A DNA stretch of 64,000 bases, taken from positions 1-64,000 of the forward strand of contig CAZBRS010000005.1 in NCBI GenBank assembly GCA_964494475.1. The letters are read 5' to 3'. The DNA comes from CAZBRS01 sp964494475 (GTDB taxonomy: Bacteria; Myxococcota_A; UBA9042; CAZBRS01). Both the position numbers and the translations under genes were made by a program. The notes beneath the pieces were generated by a model that saw nothing but the letters and a program-made list of their open reading frames with translations, was not told the origin of the DNA and searched no databases. This document shows, one piece after another, positions 51,542-61,376 of the stretch (positions are counted from its first letter, which is position 1; each line of letters starts with the position of its first letter).

Positions 51542-54500
51542 ATGACCTCGTGGAGCCGTCCTATCCTCTCGATGGCCGTGACCCTGGTCCTCGCCGCCGT
51601 GCTGCTGTCGGCGCCGGCGTGCAAGCCCGGCTCCGGCAGCACGGGCACGGCCGACACGGGCGCCCCTGACGCGGTCGCCGATCCGGGGCCGACCCCGCCC
51701 GACGGGGTCGCGCCCGACACTGCCGACGCCGGGCCCGACGCTCTGCCCGAGCCCCCGGCCGAGGTGGTGGACACCCTCCCCGACCCGGGCCTGGACACCG
51801 GCTCCGATCCCGGCTCCGATCCCGGCTCCGATCCCGGCGCCGATCCCGGCTCCGATCCCGGCGCCGATCCCGGCGCCGATCCCGGCGCCGACCCCGGCGA
51901 CACGCCGGAGCCCGAACCCTCCCCCGAGATCCCCGACGTCAGCCCTGACCCGGAGTTGGAGGTCGGCGGCGACGAGCCGGGCGTCGAGCCCGTCGACGCG
52001 GTCGGTGACGAGGGGACCGCGGGGTGCTCGTCGTCGTGTACCGTCGCCGGCGCCACGCGCTGCGCAGGCAACGGGGTGGAGACGTGCGGACCGCTGGAGG
52101 AGTGCCTGATCTGGACCGACTGGGTGGCGTGTGAGACGCCGGCCATCTGTGTCGACGGCCAGTGCCAGGTGGACGTGCTGCCGGGCGACCCGGCCGACAC
52201 GGCGCCGCCCCTCGATCCCCTTCGCCCGCGCTCGCTGTACGACGACGTGGCCTTCCTGTTCGACGGCAGCGCCCCGGTGCAGTTCGGGGTGGCGCCCCAG
52301 GCCATCGAGCCCCGGCGGGTGGCGGTACTGCGCGGCCGCACGCTGCGATCCGACGGCCAGCCCCTGCCCGGCGTGCGGGTGACGGTGCACGAACAGCCGG
52401 ACCTCGGGTTCACCCTGTCGCGCGCCGACGGCGTGTACGACCTGGTGGTCAACGGTGGCGGGCGACTGACCTTGACGTTCGAGGCCGAGGGACATCTGCC
52501 CGTGCAGCGCACGCTGCCGCTCGCGTGGCGAGAGCAGGCCGTGGTCGACGAGGTGGTGCTGCTCGCGCTCGACCCGGCGGCCACGCTCGTGACCCCGGCC
52601 GAGGCCTCGTCCATCCAGGTGGCCAGCGGCTCGACCGTCACCGACGAGGAGGGCTCGCGCACCTCCCGCCTGTTCGTGGCCCCCGGCACCACCGGCAGCA
52701 TGATCTTCGCCGACGGCGCCGAGGCGCCCCTGCCCCCGGCCTACACCTTGCGGGCCACCGAGTACACCGTGGGGCCCCAGGGCCGCGCCGCCATGCCGGC
52801 CGAGCTTCCGCTCGGAGTGGGCTACACGCACTGCGTCGAGTACAGCGTCGACGAGGCGCTGGCGGCCGGCGCGGTGCACGTGCGCTTCGACACCCCGGTC
52901 ATCGCGTATACCGACAACTTCCTGGGCTTCGCCACGGGCGTGATCGTGCCGGTGGGCTCCTACGACCGGCTGGCCGCCGAGTGGACGCCGGAGGCCAACG
53001 GCCGCGTAGTCGAGGTGCTGACCGAGACCGCTGGCCTGGCGGTGCTCGACGTGAACGGCGAACACGCCGCGGCCACCCCCGCCGAGCTCGCCCTCCTCGG
53101 CGTCACCGACGACGAGCTGGCGCGGATCGCCGAGACGTACGAGCCCGGCCAGACCCTGTGGCGCGTGCCACTACGGCATCTGTCGCCCATCGACTGCAAT
53201 TGGCTCGACGGCTTCCCGGAGGACGCCAGCCCGCCCGACGGCCGGCCGCGCACGCCGCCGAACCATCCCGAGGGCTTCGAGTGCAGCATCGGCGGGTGCT
53301 CCATCGCCCCCCTGGAGCAGCGCGTCGACGAGAGCGTGTTCGTGCCCGGCACCCGGTACGCGCTGCACTACACCTCGGGTCGGGCGCCGGGCCGCGTCCC
53401 GCGCCTCGACCTGCCCCTGACCGGCGCGAGCGTCCCCCCCAGCCTGCTCGAGGTGTCCGTGTCGATCCTGGTGGGGGGCTCGTCGTTCAAGACGTCGTTC
53501 GCCGCCGCGCCGAACCTCGCGCTGACGCATCGTTGGGATGGCCGCGACCGCTTCGGTCGCTGGGTGGGCGGTCGGCATCCCGCCCGCGTCGAGACCACCT
53601 ACTGGTACCCCGAGAGCTACACGGCCTCGAACCCGGCCGTCCCCGAAGCGTTCGGGGCGGCTCCCATGTACGTCGTGGCCGAAGAGACCGGTCCCAACCT
53701 GCCGAGCATGAAGCACCGCAAGATCGGCATCGTGCGGCCCGACACCGTCTGGCTGGACGCCCACGACACGCGCACTTGGGGCCTGGGTGGCTGGACGCTG
53801 GACGTGCACCACCGCCTCGACCCCCTGTCGGGCACCGTCTTCGAGGGCGACGGCGGAGAACGCAGGGCGCGCTCGCTGGCCGATCCGGTGATGCGCCCGC
53901 TGGCCACGTGCCCGGACCTCGACGGAGAGTATGCGAAGTGCCTGAGCTTCGGCGCGGCCATGGTGGGCGCACCCGACGGCACGTTGTACCTGACGGCCTA
54001 CCTCGACTACGGCTACGCGGTGCTGGCGCGCTCGCCCGACGGCGCCCTGGTGCGCAAGTGGGGCGGCCTGTCGCTCACCGAGTGCCAGGACGGAATGAAC
54101 GCCGCCGACTGCAACCTGGGCGCCCAGCTTCACTACGTGGGGCTCCTGCCCGGCGGTGCCCTGATGTACGGCAGCAACAACGATATCTTCCGCATCGAGC
54201 CTGATGGCCTGGTGCGCCGGCTGGCGGGCGGCGGCTCTCAGCAACCCACGGAAGGGCTTCCGGCTACGTCGACCAAGCAATTCGGCCGGATCGCGAGCAG
54301 CCCCGACGGGCGCATCTACTACGTGCGCAACAACAAGGTGTGGAGCATCCGGCAGGACGGCACGCTGAACCTCGTGGCCGGCGACGGCACCACCGGCTTC
54401 GACCCGCTGGCCACCGCCGCCCGCGACACGGGCTTCGCGGCGATCACGGCCCTGGCTGCCTGTCCCGACGGCGGCCTCGTGCTCGCCTCGAACAACCGCC

Positions 54501-57500
54501 TGCTGCGGGTGACAACCACGGGCGAAATCCGCACCCTGGCGGGCACAGGTGAGAACGGCTATACCTTCGACCCCACTCCCGGGCCCGAAGCCAAGCTGCT
54601 GAACATCGGCGCCCTGGCATGTGAGGCCAACGAGCGCGTGACGTTCTCGCAGCCGGGCGTGTCCGGCACGGACCCCGCCCTGGGGTACGCCGTGCACCGA
54701 CTCGAGCTCGGCGTCGTGCGCCGGCTGGCCGGCTCGGGCTTCCTGGGCTACGAGTTCCCCGTGGCGGGCACGCCCTCGGCCTTCGCTGACATCCCGAGTA
54801 CCGGGGCGCTCGCCCCCATGCCCGATGGGTCGCTGGCCCTGACGCTGGAGTGGACGTACCACGCCGTCTGGATCTCGCAGGTCGAGCCCCCCGAAGTCAC
54901 GCTGTCGGACCTGGGCGACGACGTGATCATCCCCGCGGGCACGGGCGCCACCTACGACGTGTTCGACCGGCAGACGCTGTGGCACACCCGCACGGTCGAG
55001 ACACTGTCGGGACGCACGCTGCGTTCGTTCCACTACGACGAGGGCGGCCTGCTGCTGGCGGTGGAGGACGAGTTCGGCGAGGCCACCCTCGTCGAGCGCG
55101 ACGCGGCGGGCCAGCCCCTGGCCATCGTGGCGCCCACGGGCGAGCGCACGGAGCTGCAACTGGACGAGGCGGGCTATCTGGCCGCCATCGTCCCCGAGGG
55201 CCGCGAGGGCTACCACTTCACGTACGACGCGGGCGGCCTGGTCGAAGAGGCCCTCTACGCCGACGGGGGCGTGCACGGCTATTCGTACGACGCCGACGGC
55301 CGGCTGGTCGAGCAGGTGGGACCCGACGGGGCCACGACCACCTTCCTGCCCTTCACCGACGGCGAGGCCTCGGGCGTCACGGTCACGCGGCCCGACACGA
55401 CCACCGTGGAGCACCGCCTGGAGCCGACCGCCGAGGGCGGCAAGCGCTACCGGCTGCGAGATTCGGCCGGGAGCGAGAGCAGCATCCTGTTCAGCGCCGC
55501 CGGGCCCGTGCGTACCGAGCCCGACGGCAGCACCGTGCGGGTGGAGCTATCGCCCGACCCGGTGTGGAGGAACCTGGTCTCGTACCCGAGCCGCGTGACG
55601 GTCACCACCCCCTCGGGGCGGACCCGCGAACTGACCTTCGAGCGCACGGTCGAGGTGGCGGCCGACGACGGGCACCTGCTGCGCGTGAACGAGACGATGG
55701 GGTCGCCGTCGACGGGCGCGTCGTCCACGCGGGTCGTCGACGTGGCTGCGCGCACCGCCACGCGCACGACGCCGTCGGGGGCGTCGACCGTGACCACCCT
55801 CGACAGCACGGGCCGACTGCAGAATGTGGCGTCCACGGGCGCGGTAGCCCTGACCTTCCAGCGCGACGACCGGGGGCGCGTGACCGCCCTCGTCCGCGGC
55901 GACCAGGCGTGGCACCTGGCCTACGACGCCCTCGGACGGCTGGTGGAGACGATCGATCCCCTGGGCCGCGCCTCGACGTGGCTCCGCGACGCCGCGGGGC
56001 GTACGATTCAGCGCGTGCTGAGCGACGGCGCGCGCACCTTGGGCTTCACCCGCGACGACGCCGACCGGGTGGTCGAGCTGAACCTGCCGGGGCCCGCGAC
56101 GTGGGGCCTGGCGTACACGGCCCTCGGCGATCTCCGCCAACTGGTCGCCCCGGGGGGAGGGACCTTCACGCGCACGTTCGATGCGCGCCGGTTGCGCCGC
56201 ATCACGCTCCCGTCGGGGCGCGCCCTCGACGTGGTGTTCGACGAAGCCGGCGCGTTCCTCGGCTACGACTCCGCCGAAGCCGCCACGACGTTCTCGTCCC
56301 CCGGGTGCTGCGGCGGTGACACGGAGGCCACGCGCACCCCGAAGGGCGGTGGCCCGGCCCAGAAGCTCACGCAGTCGTGGGACGGGCCGCTCCTCGTCGC
56401 CGTGGCCCAGTCCGGTCCGGCGGCCGGACGCGTCGACTTCGACTACGATGATGACTGGAACCTGCTCGGCTATACCCTCACCCTCGGCGGCCGCACGTTC
56501 CCGGTGGCCCTGGTCTTCGGCCCCGAGCGGCGGGTCGAGAGCCTGGACGACGTGTCCGTCGAGCGGGGCGTCCCCTACGGGGTGCCCGTCCGCATGAACG
56601 ATGGCACGGGTGACCTCGCCCTGACGTGGAACGACCACGGACTGCTGGTCTCGAAGACGCTGACCGTGGCCGGCAAGCCGGTCTACTCCCTGGCGCTCGC
56701 GTACGACCCGCTCGAGAGGATCACGGACAGGACCGAGACGGTCGACGGCGTCTCGCACACGACCACGTACACCTATGACGCGTTGGGGCAGCTCCTGGCG
56801 GTGCACGAAGCCGGCGTCGAGGTGGAGTCCTACACGTACGACGCGCGGGGCAATCGGACCTCGCGCGCGTTCCATCAGCATCCGGTCGAGACCAGCGGCT
56901 TCGACGCGGCCGACCGGATCGACGGCGTGGGCGCGGTGTCCTACACCGTCGACGTGGACGGACAGTTGGTCGCGCGCGGCACCGACACCTACACGGTGGG
57001 CACGAGAGGCGAGCTGCTGGCGGCCTCCACCGGTGAAGGGCCCGTCTCGTACGCGTACGACGCCGTGGGGCGACGCGTGGCCCGCACGGGCACCGCCGGC
57101 ACACGGACCGTGATGTACGGGCTGCCGGGCTCGCCCTGGCGCCCGCTGGGCCTTCGCGACGAGGCCGGCGACGTCTGGCACTACCTGTACGACGAGACGG
57201 GCTCCGCGTACGCGACCGACACCGACCAGGGCCGCCTGTACCTGGCCACCGACCACCTGGGCACCGTACGCGCCGTGGTGGCGACCGATGGGACGGTCCT
57301 GAAGACCCTGACGTACGACACCTTCGGGCGGCTGCTGGCCGACAGCGATCCCACCCTCGACCCGGGGTTGGGTTACGCTGGAGGCCAACGGGATCCGGCC
57401 ACCGGCTTCGTGCGCTTCGGGCTTCGCGACTACGACCCCGAGAGCGGACGCTTCACGACGCGCGATCCGCTCTTGTTCGGCGGCGGGCAGACCAACCTGC

Positions 57501-58015
57501 ACGCCTATGTGGGCAACAGCCCCGCCAGCCGGCGCGATCCATCGGGGCTCATCTGCGTGGGCGCCTCGTTCTATGAGCTCGTCGGCGGCGGCGGTTCGCT
57601 GTGCCTGGACGGCGACGGCATCTCTGCCTGCGGCGAGATGGGATTCGGCGCGGGAGGGGGCCTCGACTTCGAGCTGTTCGGCGACTCGAAGGACACCGAC
57701 CTTTCGGTCAACGCCGAGGCCGGCGGCGGCTGGGGCGACCTGTTCGGCATCGATCTGTCGCTCAACGTCTCCCGGTGCACGGGGCTCAACACCAGCGTGT
57801 CCTTCTCGACCGGGGGCTTCGAGCACTCCGAGGACTTCCACTACGATCCCCTCTCGGAGACCTGGGAGCGGTCCTCGGACAACGAGTACATGGATGGCGG
57901 AGAACCCCAGACGGTCATGGATTGGATCGAGAAGATGGAGGAGGGGGGCTTCGACCTGGGCTTCGGGCTCGAAGCGAGCGCCAACGTCGAGGGCTGTGTC
58001 GGCGTGGGGTTCTGA
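51542..58015 (+). CDS. Teneurin-like RHS-repeat lipoprotein
   Basis: 2157 aa. A signal peptide ends in LSAPAC (Cys27), followed by a Gly/Ser/Ala-Asp-Pro repeat linker. A carboxypeptidase regulatory/transthyretin-like domain lies at about residues 258-320 (LRSDGQPLPGVRVTV). An NHL-like beta-propeller lies at about 780-1110 (DGTLYLTAY, SPDGRIYYVRNNKVWSI, PDGGLVLASNN). YD repeats run from about 1135 to 1955. The RHS core RFTTRDPLLFGGGQTNLHAYVGNSP sits at about 1958-2002, then a 155-residue Gly-rich, Cys-containing C-terminal domain. TTR-like, NHL, YD and RHS core in this order resemble eukaryotic teneurins. No immunity gene follows. GACAGGAGGAG precedes the ATG. Confidence 0.88.
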   Translation: MTSWSRPILSMAVTLVLAAVLLSAPACKPGSGSTGTADTGAPDAVADPGPTPPDGVAPDTADAGPDALPEPPAEVVDTLPDPGLDTGSDPGSDPGSDPGADPGSDPGADPGADPGADPGDTPEPEPSPEIPDVSPDPELEVGGDEPGVEPVDAVGDEGTAGCSSSCTVAGATRCAGNGVETCGPLEECLIWTDWVACETPAICVDGQCQVDVLPGDPADTAPPLDPLRPRSLYDDVAFLFDGSAPVQFGVAPQAIEPRRVAVLRGRTLRSDGQPLPGVRVTVHEQPDLGFTLSRADGVYDLVVNGGGRLTLTFEAEGHLPVQRTLPLAWREQAVVDEVVLLALDPAATLVTPAEASSIQVASGSTVTDEEGSRTSRLFVAPGTTGSMIFADGAEAPLPPAYTLRATEYTVGPQGRAAMPAELPLGVGYTHCVEYSVDEALAAGAVHVRFDTPVIAYTDNFLGFATGVIVPVGSYDRLAAEWTPEANGRVVEVLTETAGLAVLDVNGEHAAATPAELALLGVTDDELARIAETYEPGQTLWRVPLRHLSPIDCNWLDGFPEDASPPDGRPRTPPNHPEGFECSIGGCSIAPLEQRVDESVFVPGTRYALHYTSGRAPGRVPRLDLPLTGASVPPSLLEVSVSILVGGSSFKTSFAAAPNLALTHRWDGRDRFGRWVGGRHPARVETTYWYPESYTASNPAVPEAFGAAPMYVVAEETGPNLPSMKHRKIGIVRPDTVWLDAHDTRTWGLGGWTLDVHHRLDPLSGTVFEGDGGERRARSLADPVMRPLATCPDLDGEYAKCLSFGAAMVGAPDGTLYLTAYLDYGYAVLARSPDGALVRKWGGLSLTECQDGMNAADCNLGAQLHYVGLLPGGALMYGSNNDIFRIEPDGLVRRLAGGGSQQPTEGLPATSTKQFGRIASSPDGRIYYVRNNKVWSIRQDGTLNLVAGDGTTGFDPLATAARDTGFAAITALAACPDGGLVLASNNRLLRVTTTGEIRTLAGTGENGYTFDPTPGPEAKLLNIGALACEANERVTFSQPGVSGTDPALGYAVHRLELGVVRRLAGSGFLGYEFPVAGTPSAFADIPSTGALAPMPDGSLALTLEWTYHAVWISQVEPPEVTLSDLGDDVIIPAGTGATYDVFDRQTLWHTRTVETLSGRTLRSFHYDEGGLLLAVEDEFGEATLVERDAAGQPLAIVAPTGERTELQLDEAGYLAAIVPEGREGYHFTYDAGGLVEEALYADGGVHGYSYDADGRLVEQVGPDGATTTFLPFTDGEASGVTVTRPDTTTVEHRLEPTAEGGKRYRLRDSAGSESSILFSAAGPVRTEPDGSTVRVELSPDPVWRNLVSYPSRVTVTTPSGRTRELTFERTVEVAADDGHLLRVNETMGSPSTGASSTRVVDVAARTATRTTPSGASTVTTLDSTGRLQNVASTGAVALTFQRDDRGRVTALVRGDQAWHLAYDALGRLVETIDPLGRASTWLRDAAGRTIQRVLSDGARTLGFTRDDADRVVELNLPGPATWGLAYTALGDLRQLVAPGGGTFTRTFDARRLRRITLPSGRALDVVFDEAGAFLGYDSAEAATTFSSPGCCGGDTEATRTPKGGGPAQKLTQSWDGPLLVAVAQSGPAAGRVDFDYDDDWNLLGYTLTLGGRTFPVALVFGPERRVESLDDVSVERGVPYGVPVRMNDGTGDLALTWNDHGLLVSKTLTVAGKPVYSLALAYDPLERITDRTETVDGVSHTTTYTYDALGQLLAVHEAGVEVESYTYDARGNRTSRAFHQHPVETSGFDAADRIDGVGAVSYTVDVDGQLVARGTDTYTVGTRGELLAASTGEGPVSYAYDAVGRRVARTGTAGTRTVMYGLPGSPWRPLGLRDEAGDVWHYLYDETGSAYATDTDQGRLYLATDHLGTVRAVVATDGTVLKTLTYDTFGRLLADSDPTLDPGLGYAGGQRDPATGFVRFGLRDYDPESGRFTTRDPLLFGGGQTNLHAYVGNSPASRRDPSGLICVGASFYELVGGGGSLCLDGDGISACGEMGFGAGGGLDFELFGDSKDTDLSVNAEAGGGWGDLFGIDLSLNVSRCTGLNTSVSFSTGGFEHSEDFHYDPLSETWERSSDNEYMDGGEPQTVMDWIEKMEEGGFDLGFGLEASANVEGCVGVGF
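51800..51895 (+). repeat. Eight 12-bp tandem repeats encoding the (GSDP/GADP)n linker
   Basis: Eight units of GGCTCCGATCCC or GGCGCCGATCCC follow one another in frame and give a Gly-Ser/Ala-Asp-Pro linker after the lipoprotein signal. Such units are prone to length variation by slippage. Confidence 0.9.
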
Positions 58016-58115
58016 CGGAAGCGGATCGCGACGGGCAGCCTCTGCGGGAGAAGCGCCATTGTGGGAAGCGATGAGCCCGGGTAGACTCGTCGTCATCGTT
58101 CACCCGGGAGGCTAC

Positions 58116-58718
58116 ATGCGGCGCCTGCGCGGCTTCACCCTGCTCGAGCTCATGATGGCCATCGTGATCCTGGCCGTGCTGACCGTGGTCGCCACCGCGT
58201 CGTACATCCGGTACATGCGGCGCGCCCGCACGCAGGAGGCCATCGCGATGCTGGGCGACATCCGCATCCGGCAAGAGCTGTTCTACCAGGCCAACTCGCG
58301 CTACGCGTGCTCCGACGAGAACTGCGCGTGCGGAGCCACCGCGTTCTTCCCCAACAACCCCGATCCCACCGATCCCACGGGCGACCTGCCCGTGACGCCG
58401 GCCTACCAGTCGTGCGACGGCGCCTCGACCTACCCCCAGGTGTCGTGGTGCCAGTTGGGCCTCGACCCCAACGGCGACTTCTACTTCAAGTACGCCTTCG
58501 TGGGCTGGGACGGCCAGACGACCAACAAGAACGACTGCCCCGAGATCAACACGTGCAACGGCCCGGCCCAGACGGGCTGCTACGCCCTCGACACCAGCAA
58601 GCCGTGGTGGTTCGCCGTGGCGCACGCGAACCTCGACCAGGATCCGCACTCGGTCATGTCGACGTTCTACATGTCGTCGGCGTTGAAGCAGGTCGTGCAG
58701 TTCAACGACATCGAGTGA
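58116..58718 (+). CDS. Type IV pilin-like protein
   Basis: 200 aa. The prepilin cleavage motif is RLRG/FTLLELMMAIVILAVLTVVA, with Glu at +5 and a 20-residue hydrophobic helix. The C-terminal domain has four or more Cys (CSDENCAC, SCDG, CNGPAQTGC), which may form disulfides in the globular head. A major or minor pilin, or a type II pseudopilin, is possible; no other pilus genes are in the window. The ATG at 58116 follows GGGAGG. It is convergent with the RND transporter, 3 bp apart, and lies 100 bp after the RHS lipoprotein. Confidence 0.9.
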   Translation: MRRLRGFTLLELMMAIVILAVLTVVATASYIRYMRRARTQEAIAMLGDIRIRQELFYQANSRYACSDENCACGATAFFPNNPDPTDPTGDLPVTPAYQSCDGASTYPQVSWCQLGLDPNGDFYFKYAFVGWDGQTTNKNDCPEINTCNGPAQTGCYALDTSKPWWFAVAHANLDQDPHSVMSTFYMSSALKQVVQFNDIE

Positions 58719-58721
58719 CGG

Positions 58722-61358
58722 TCACCGCACGCGCGCCGAGATCCGCGTGACCACCACCGCCGTCAGGGCCGACAGGGCCATCACCGCGCCCAGGCGCATG
58801 ACGGGCGGCACGCCCGTGAGGAGCAACGCCGCGCCACCGGCCGCGAGGCCGAGCGCGACCCCGGTGGCCGCGCGCTCGGGCACGGGCGCGGTCGGATCGC
58901 CCCCCGACGTCACGCCCCGCGACAGGAAGAACGGCAGCACCGGCGCCAGCAGGTAGAGCGTGGCCGAGGCCGCGTCGGCGTGCACGCCCGTGACCCGCGC
59001 CAGGCCGATGGTGGCCAGCGTGGCCAGCGCCGACTCGGCCATGGCGCGCACGGCGACCGACGAGCGCCGCGTGAGGGCCCAGGTGGCGGCGCCGAGCGCC
59101 CACCACAGGAGCTGCAGCGCGAGCCAGGTGCCCGACAGCAGCTCGGCCTCGATGCGCGCGGCCAGGGCAGGGAAGCCCGAGACCGTGATGGTCGCGTCGG
59201 GGGCGGCCGGGGGCGGATCGAGCAGGTCGGCCAGCGCGCCCCGGGCCCGCTCGGTGAAGGTCAGGGGCAGCGCCTCGGGGCTCGTGGGCGCCACCAGCGC
59301 GGCCAGCAGCGTCGCGGCGCGATCCTCGATCAGGCGACCGTCGAAGCGCGCCACCAGCGTGGCGGCCAGTTGGTCGATCACGCCCCGCGGCACCTCGTCG
59401 TCGGCCACCCCCTGCCAGGTGGCGATGCGGTTGGCGGCCTGGCGCGCGCGGTCGAGCGCGCGGTCCTGCAGCACGGGGGCCAGCGCGTCCCACTCTGTGT
59501 CGGAGGGAACGACCGGGGACTCCTCGGAGTCGAGGAAGGCGCGCACCTTGGTGCCCGCCGACGCGGCGCGCCGCGCGAGCACCTCGGCCGGCTCGGGCTC
59601 CGAGGCCGAGGCCACCACCGCCTCGAGGCGCGCGTCGTCGCAGGCCAGGCCGTACCGGAAGCAGAGCGCCCGCAGGCGGTGGCGCGACCCCACGGGGCCG
59701 GCCTCGGCCGAGCGCGCGGCGGCCCGCAGGGCGGCCGCCACCCAGTCGCCGCCCGCGGGGGGCGGGAAGGGGATGCGGGCGGCGAGCATGGCCTCGTCGC
59801 GGTTCGACGACACGAGCGGCCGCACGTCCTCGTTGCCCTCGAGCAGGAACCACAGGTTGCCGAGCGCCTCCCGGCTGGGAGGGATGCGCGACAGGCCGTT
59901 GAACGACTTGCCGAGGAAGGCCACCACCTGCGCCACCGAGCGCACGTCGGTGAAGGCGCCGTCGCCCTCCAGCAGGTCCGACAGACGCAGGAGCCGGGCC
60001 GTGACGGCCGGATCGCGCAGGTCGCCCTTCAGGCTCACCTGCAAGAGGTCGGCGCCGCCGAAGTGCCGGTCGAAGAAGCCGAGCGCGCGCCCGACCTCGT
60101 CGCCCGGCAGGAACATCTCGCGCGGGTTGGTCCAGAAGCGCAGGCCGGAGCCTCCCCACACCCCGAAGCCGACGACCGCCAGCGCCAGGCCCACCGCCAG
60201 GCGGGGAGCCAGGCCGCTCGGGCTCGACGGCTCCCGCGCCGACGCCGACGCGGGAGCCGTCCGCAGGAGCGTGGTCAGGGGCACGAAGAACAGGAGCCCC
60301 GTGAGCGCCACGGCCCCGAGGCCCAGGCCCGCGGCGTGCCCGAAGTGCGCCAGGTAGGGCACCCGCACCAGGGTCAGGAGCGCCAGCGCCCCCCCGCCCG
60401 CGAGCAGCAGCAGCGCCGTTCGCAGCGGAAAGATGCTCGCGGGCGCGAGCCCCAGGGCCCGCGCCTCGGCGCCCCGCGCGAAGACCACCGCCGCGATGGC
60501 CAGCACGGGCAGCGCCGCGCCCATCGACGTGGCCGTGACCGTCTGCCCCGTGACCAGGAGCAGCCCCAGCCAGCCGAGCAGCGAGAGCCCGGCCGCGACG
60601 AGGGCCACGATCGTGACGAGCGGTCGCCGCGAGACCCCGAACGCGAGCCCGAGCAGCAGCAGCGCGAACAGCGGCGCGAGCCAGGGGAGCTGGGCGTAGA
60701 CCGCGCGCGACACGAAGTTCGAGACGAAGGGCGCGCCGTAGTAGACGGCCGTCAGCGGACCCCGCCCCTCCTCGACCACGTCGCGCACCAGGGCCGCCAC
60801 ACGGCTGGCGTCCTTGCGCATGTCGGCGCGCACCAGCACCAGGTAGCCGGCCAGATCGCGGCCCACGAGCGAGCCCACGACCTGCGCGTCGCCCCGGATG
60901 CGCCCCACCGTCTCGGCCAACGTGGCCGGGGACGACGGGAGCTCGGGCACCAGCAGGTCGGTGTCGATCTGGCCCTCCTCGTCCTCGCGGATGGAGGGCA
61001 CGTTGGTCACGCTGCGCGCCAGCAGCACGCCGTCGGCCTTGCGCTCGCCGAGCGCGTCGGTCACACGGGCCACGGCCGCCAGCCCCTCGACGGTCGCGCT
61101 CCCCGACGGCTCCTCGAGGCCCACCATCAGCACGTCGAAGCCGCCGAAGCGGCGCGTCAGGTCGAGCCAGAAGCGCACGTCGGGCTCGTCGGCCGGGAAG
61201 ACCTCGGTGGCGTCGTTGTCGAAGGGCAGGCTCGACGACGCCAGGCCTGCGGCCACCAGCAGCGCGGCCGACGCGGCCAGCGCCAGAAAGCGCCAGCGCT
61301 GCAGGCCGAGGATCAGGCGGGTCCAGGGGCACGGGCGATCGGTCGCAGGCTCGGCCAT
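58722..61358 (-). CDS. RND/MMPL-family transporter
   Basis: 878 aa. It has an N-terminal TM helix (LALAASAALLVAAGLA) followed by a periplasmic loop, then 5-6 TM segments at about residues 225-360, a second loop at about 400-720 and a C-terminal TM block. Two-fold symmetry and the sterol-sensing-like central helices (ALPVLAIAAVVFARGAEARA) fit the MMPL branch of RND exporters. Typical GxxxDY is not obvious. It is the last gene of the minus-strand export operon, 18 bp after the lipoprotein. It probably exports a lipid or hydrophobic compound, as MMPL-LolA pairs do. Confidence 0.88.
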   Translation of the reverse strand: MAEPATDRPCPWTRLILGLQRWRFLALAASAALLVAAGLASSSLPFDNDATEVFPADEPDVRFWLDLTRRFGGFDVLMVGLEEPSGSATVEGLAAVARVTDALGERKADGVLLARSVTNVPSIREDEEGQIDTDLLVPELPSSPATLAETVGRIRGDAQVVGSLVGRDLAGYLVLVRADMRKDASRVAALVRDVVEEGRGPLTAVYYGAPFVSNFVSRAVYAQLPWLAPLFALLLLGLAFGVSRRPLVTIVALVAAGLSLLGWLGLLLVTGQTVTATSMGAALPVLAIAAVVFARGAEARALGLAPASIFPLRTALLLLAGGGALALLTLVRVPYLAHFGHAAGLGLGAVALTGLLFFVPLTTLLRTAPASASAREPSSPSGLAPRLAVGLALAVVGFGVWGGSGLRFWTNPREMFLPGDEVGRALGFFDRHFGGADLLQVSLKGDLRDPAVTARLLRLSDLLEGDGAFTDVRSVAQVVAFLGKSFNGLSRIPPSREALGNLWFLLEGNEDVRPLVSSNRDEAMLAARIPFPPPAGGDWVAAALRAAARSAEAGPVGSRHRLRALCFRYGLACDDARLEAVVASASEPEPAEVLARRAASAGTKVRAFLDSEESPVVPSDTEWDALAPVLQDRALDRARQAANRIATWQGVADDEVPRGVIDQLAATLVARFDGRLIEDRAATLLAALVAPTSPEALPLTFTERARGALADLLDPPPAAPDATITVSGFPALAARIEAELLSGTWLALQLLWWALGAATWALTRRSSVAVRAMAESALATLATIGLARVTGVHADAASATLYLLAPVLPFFLSRGVTSGGDPTAPVPERAATGVALGLAAGGAALLLTGVPPVMRLGAVMALSALTAVVVTRISARVR

Positions 61359-61376
61359 GGCGGACTCCGGAGTCGG

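Noticed and set aside
48738..51545. 935-codon plus-strand frame opposite ppdK
   Set aside because: It is antisense to a clear PpdK gene and has a His/Leu/Ala-rich composition typical of high-GC shadow frames.
51800..51895. CRISPR-like tandem repeats
   Set aside because: The units are 12 bp, contiguous without spacers and encode a linker in the RHS lipoprotein.
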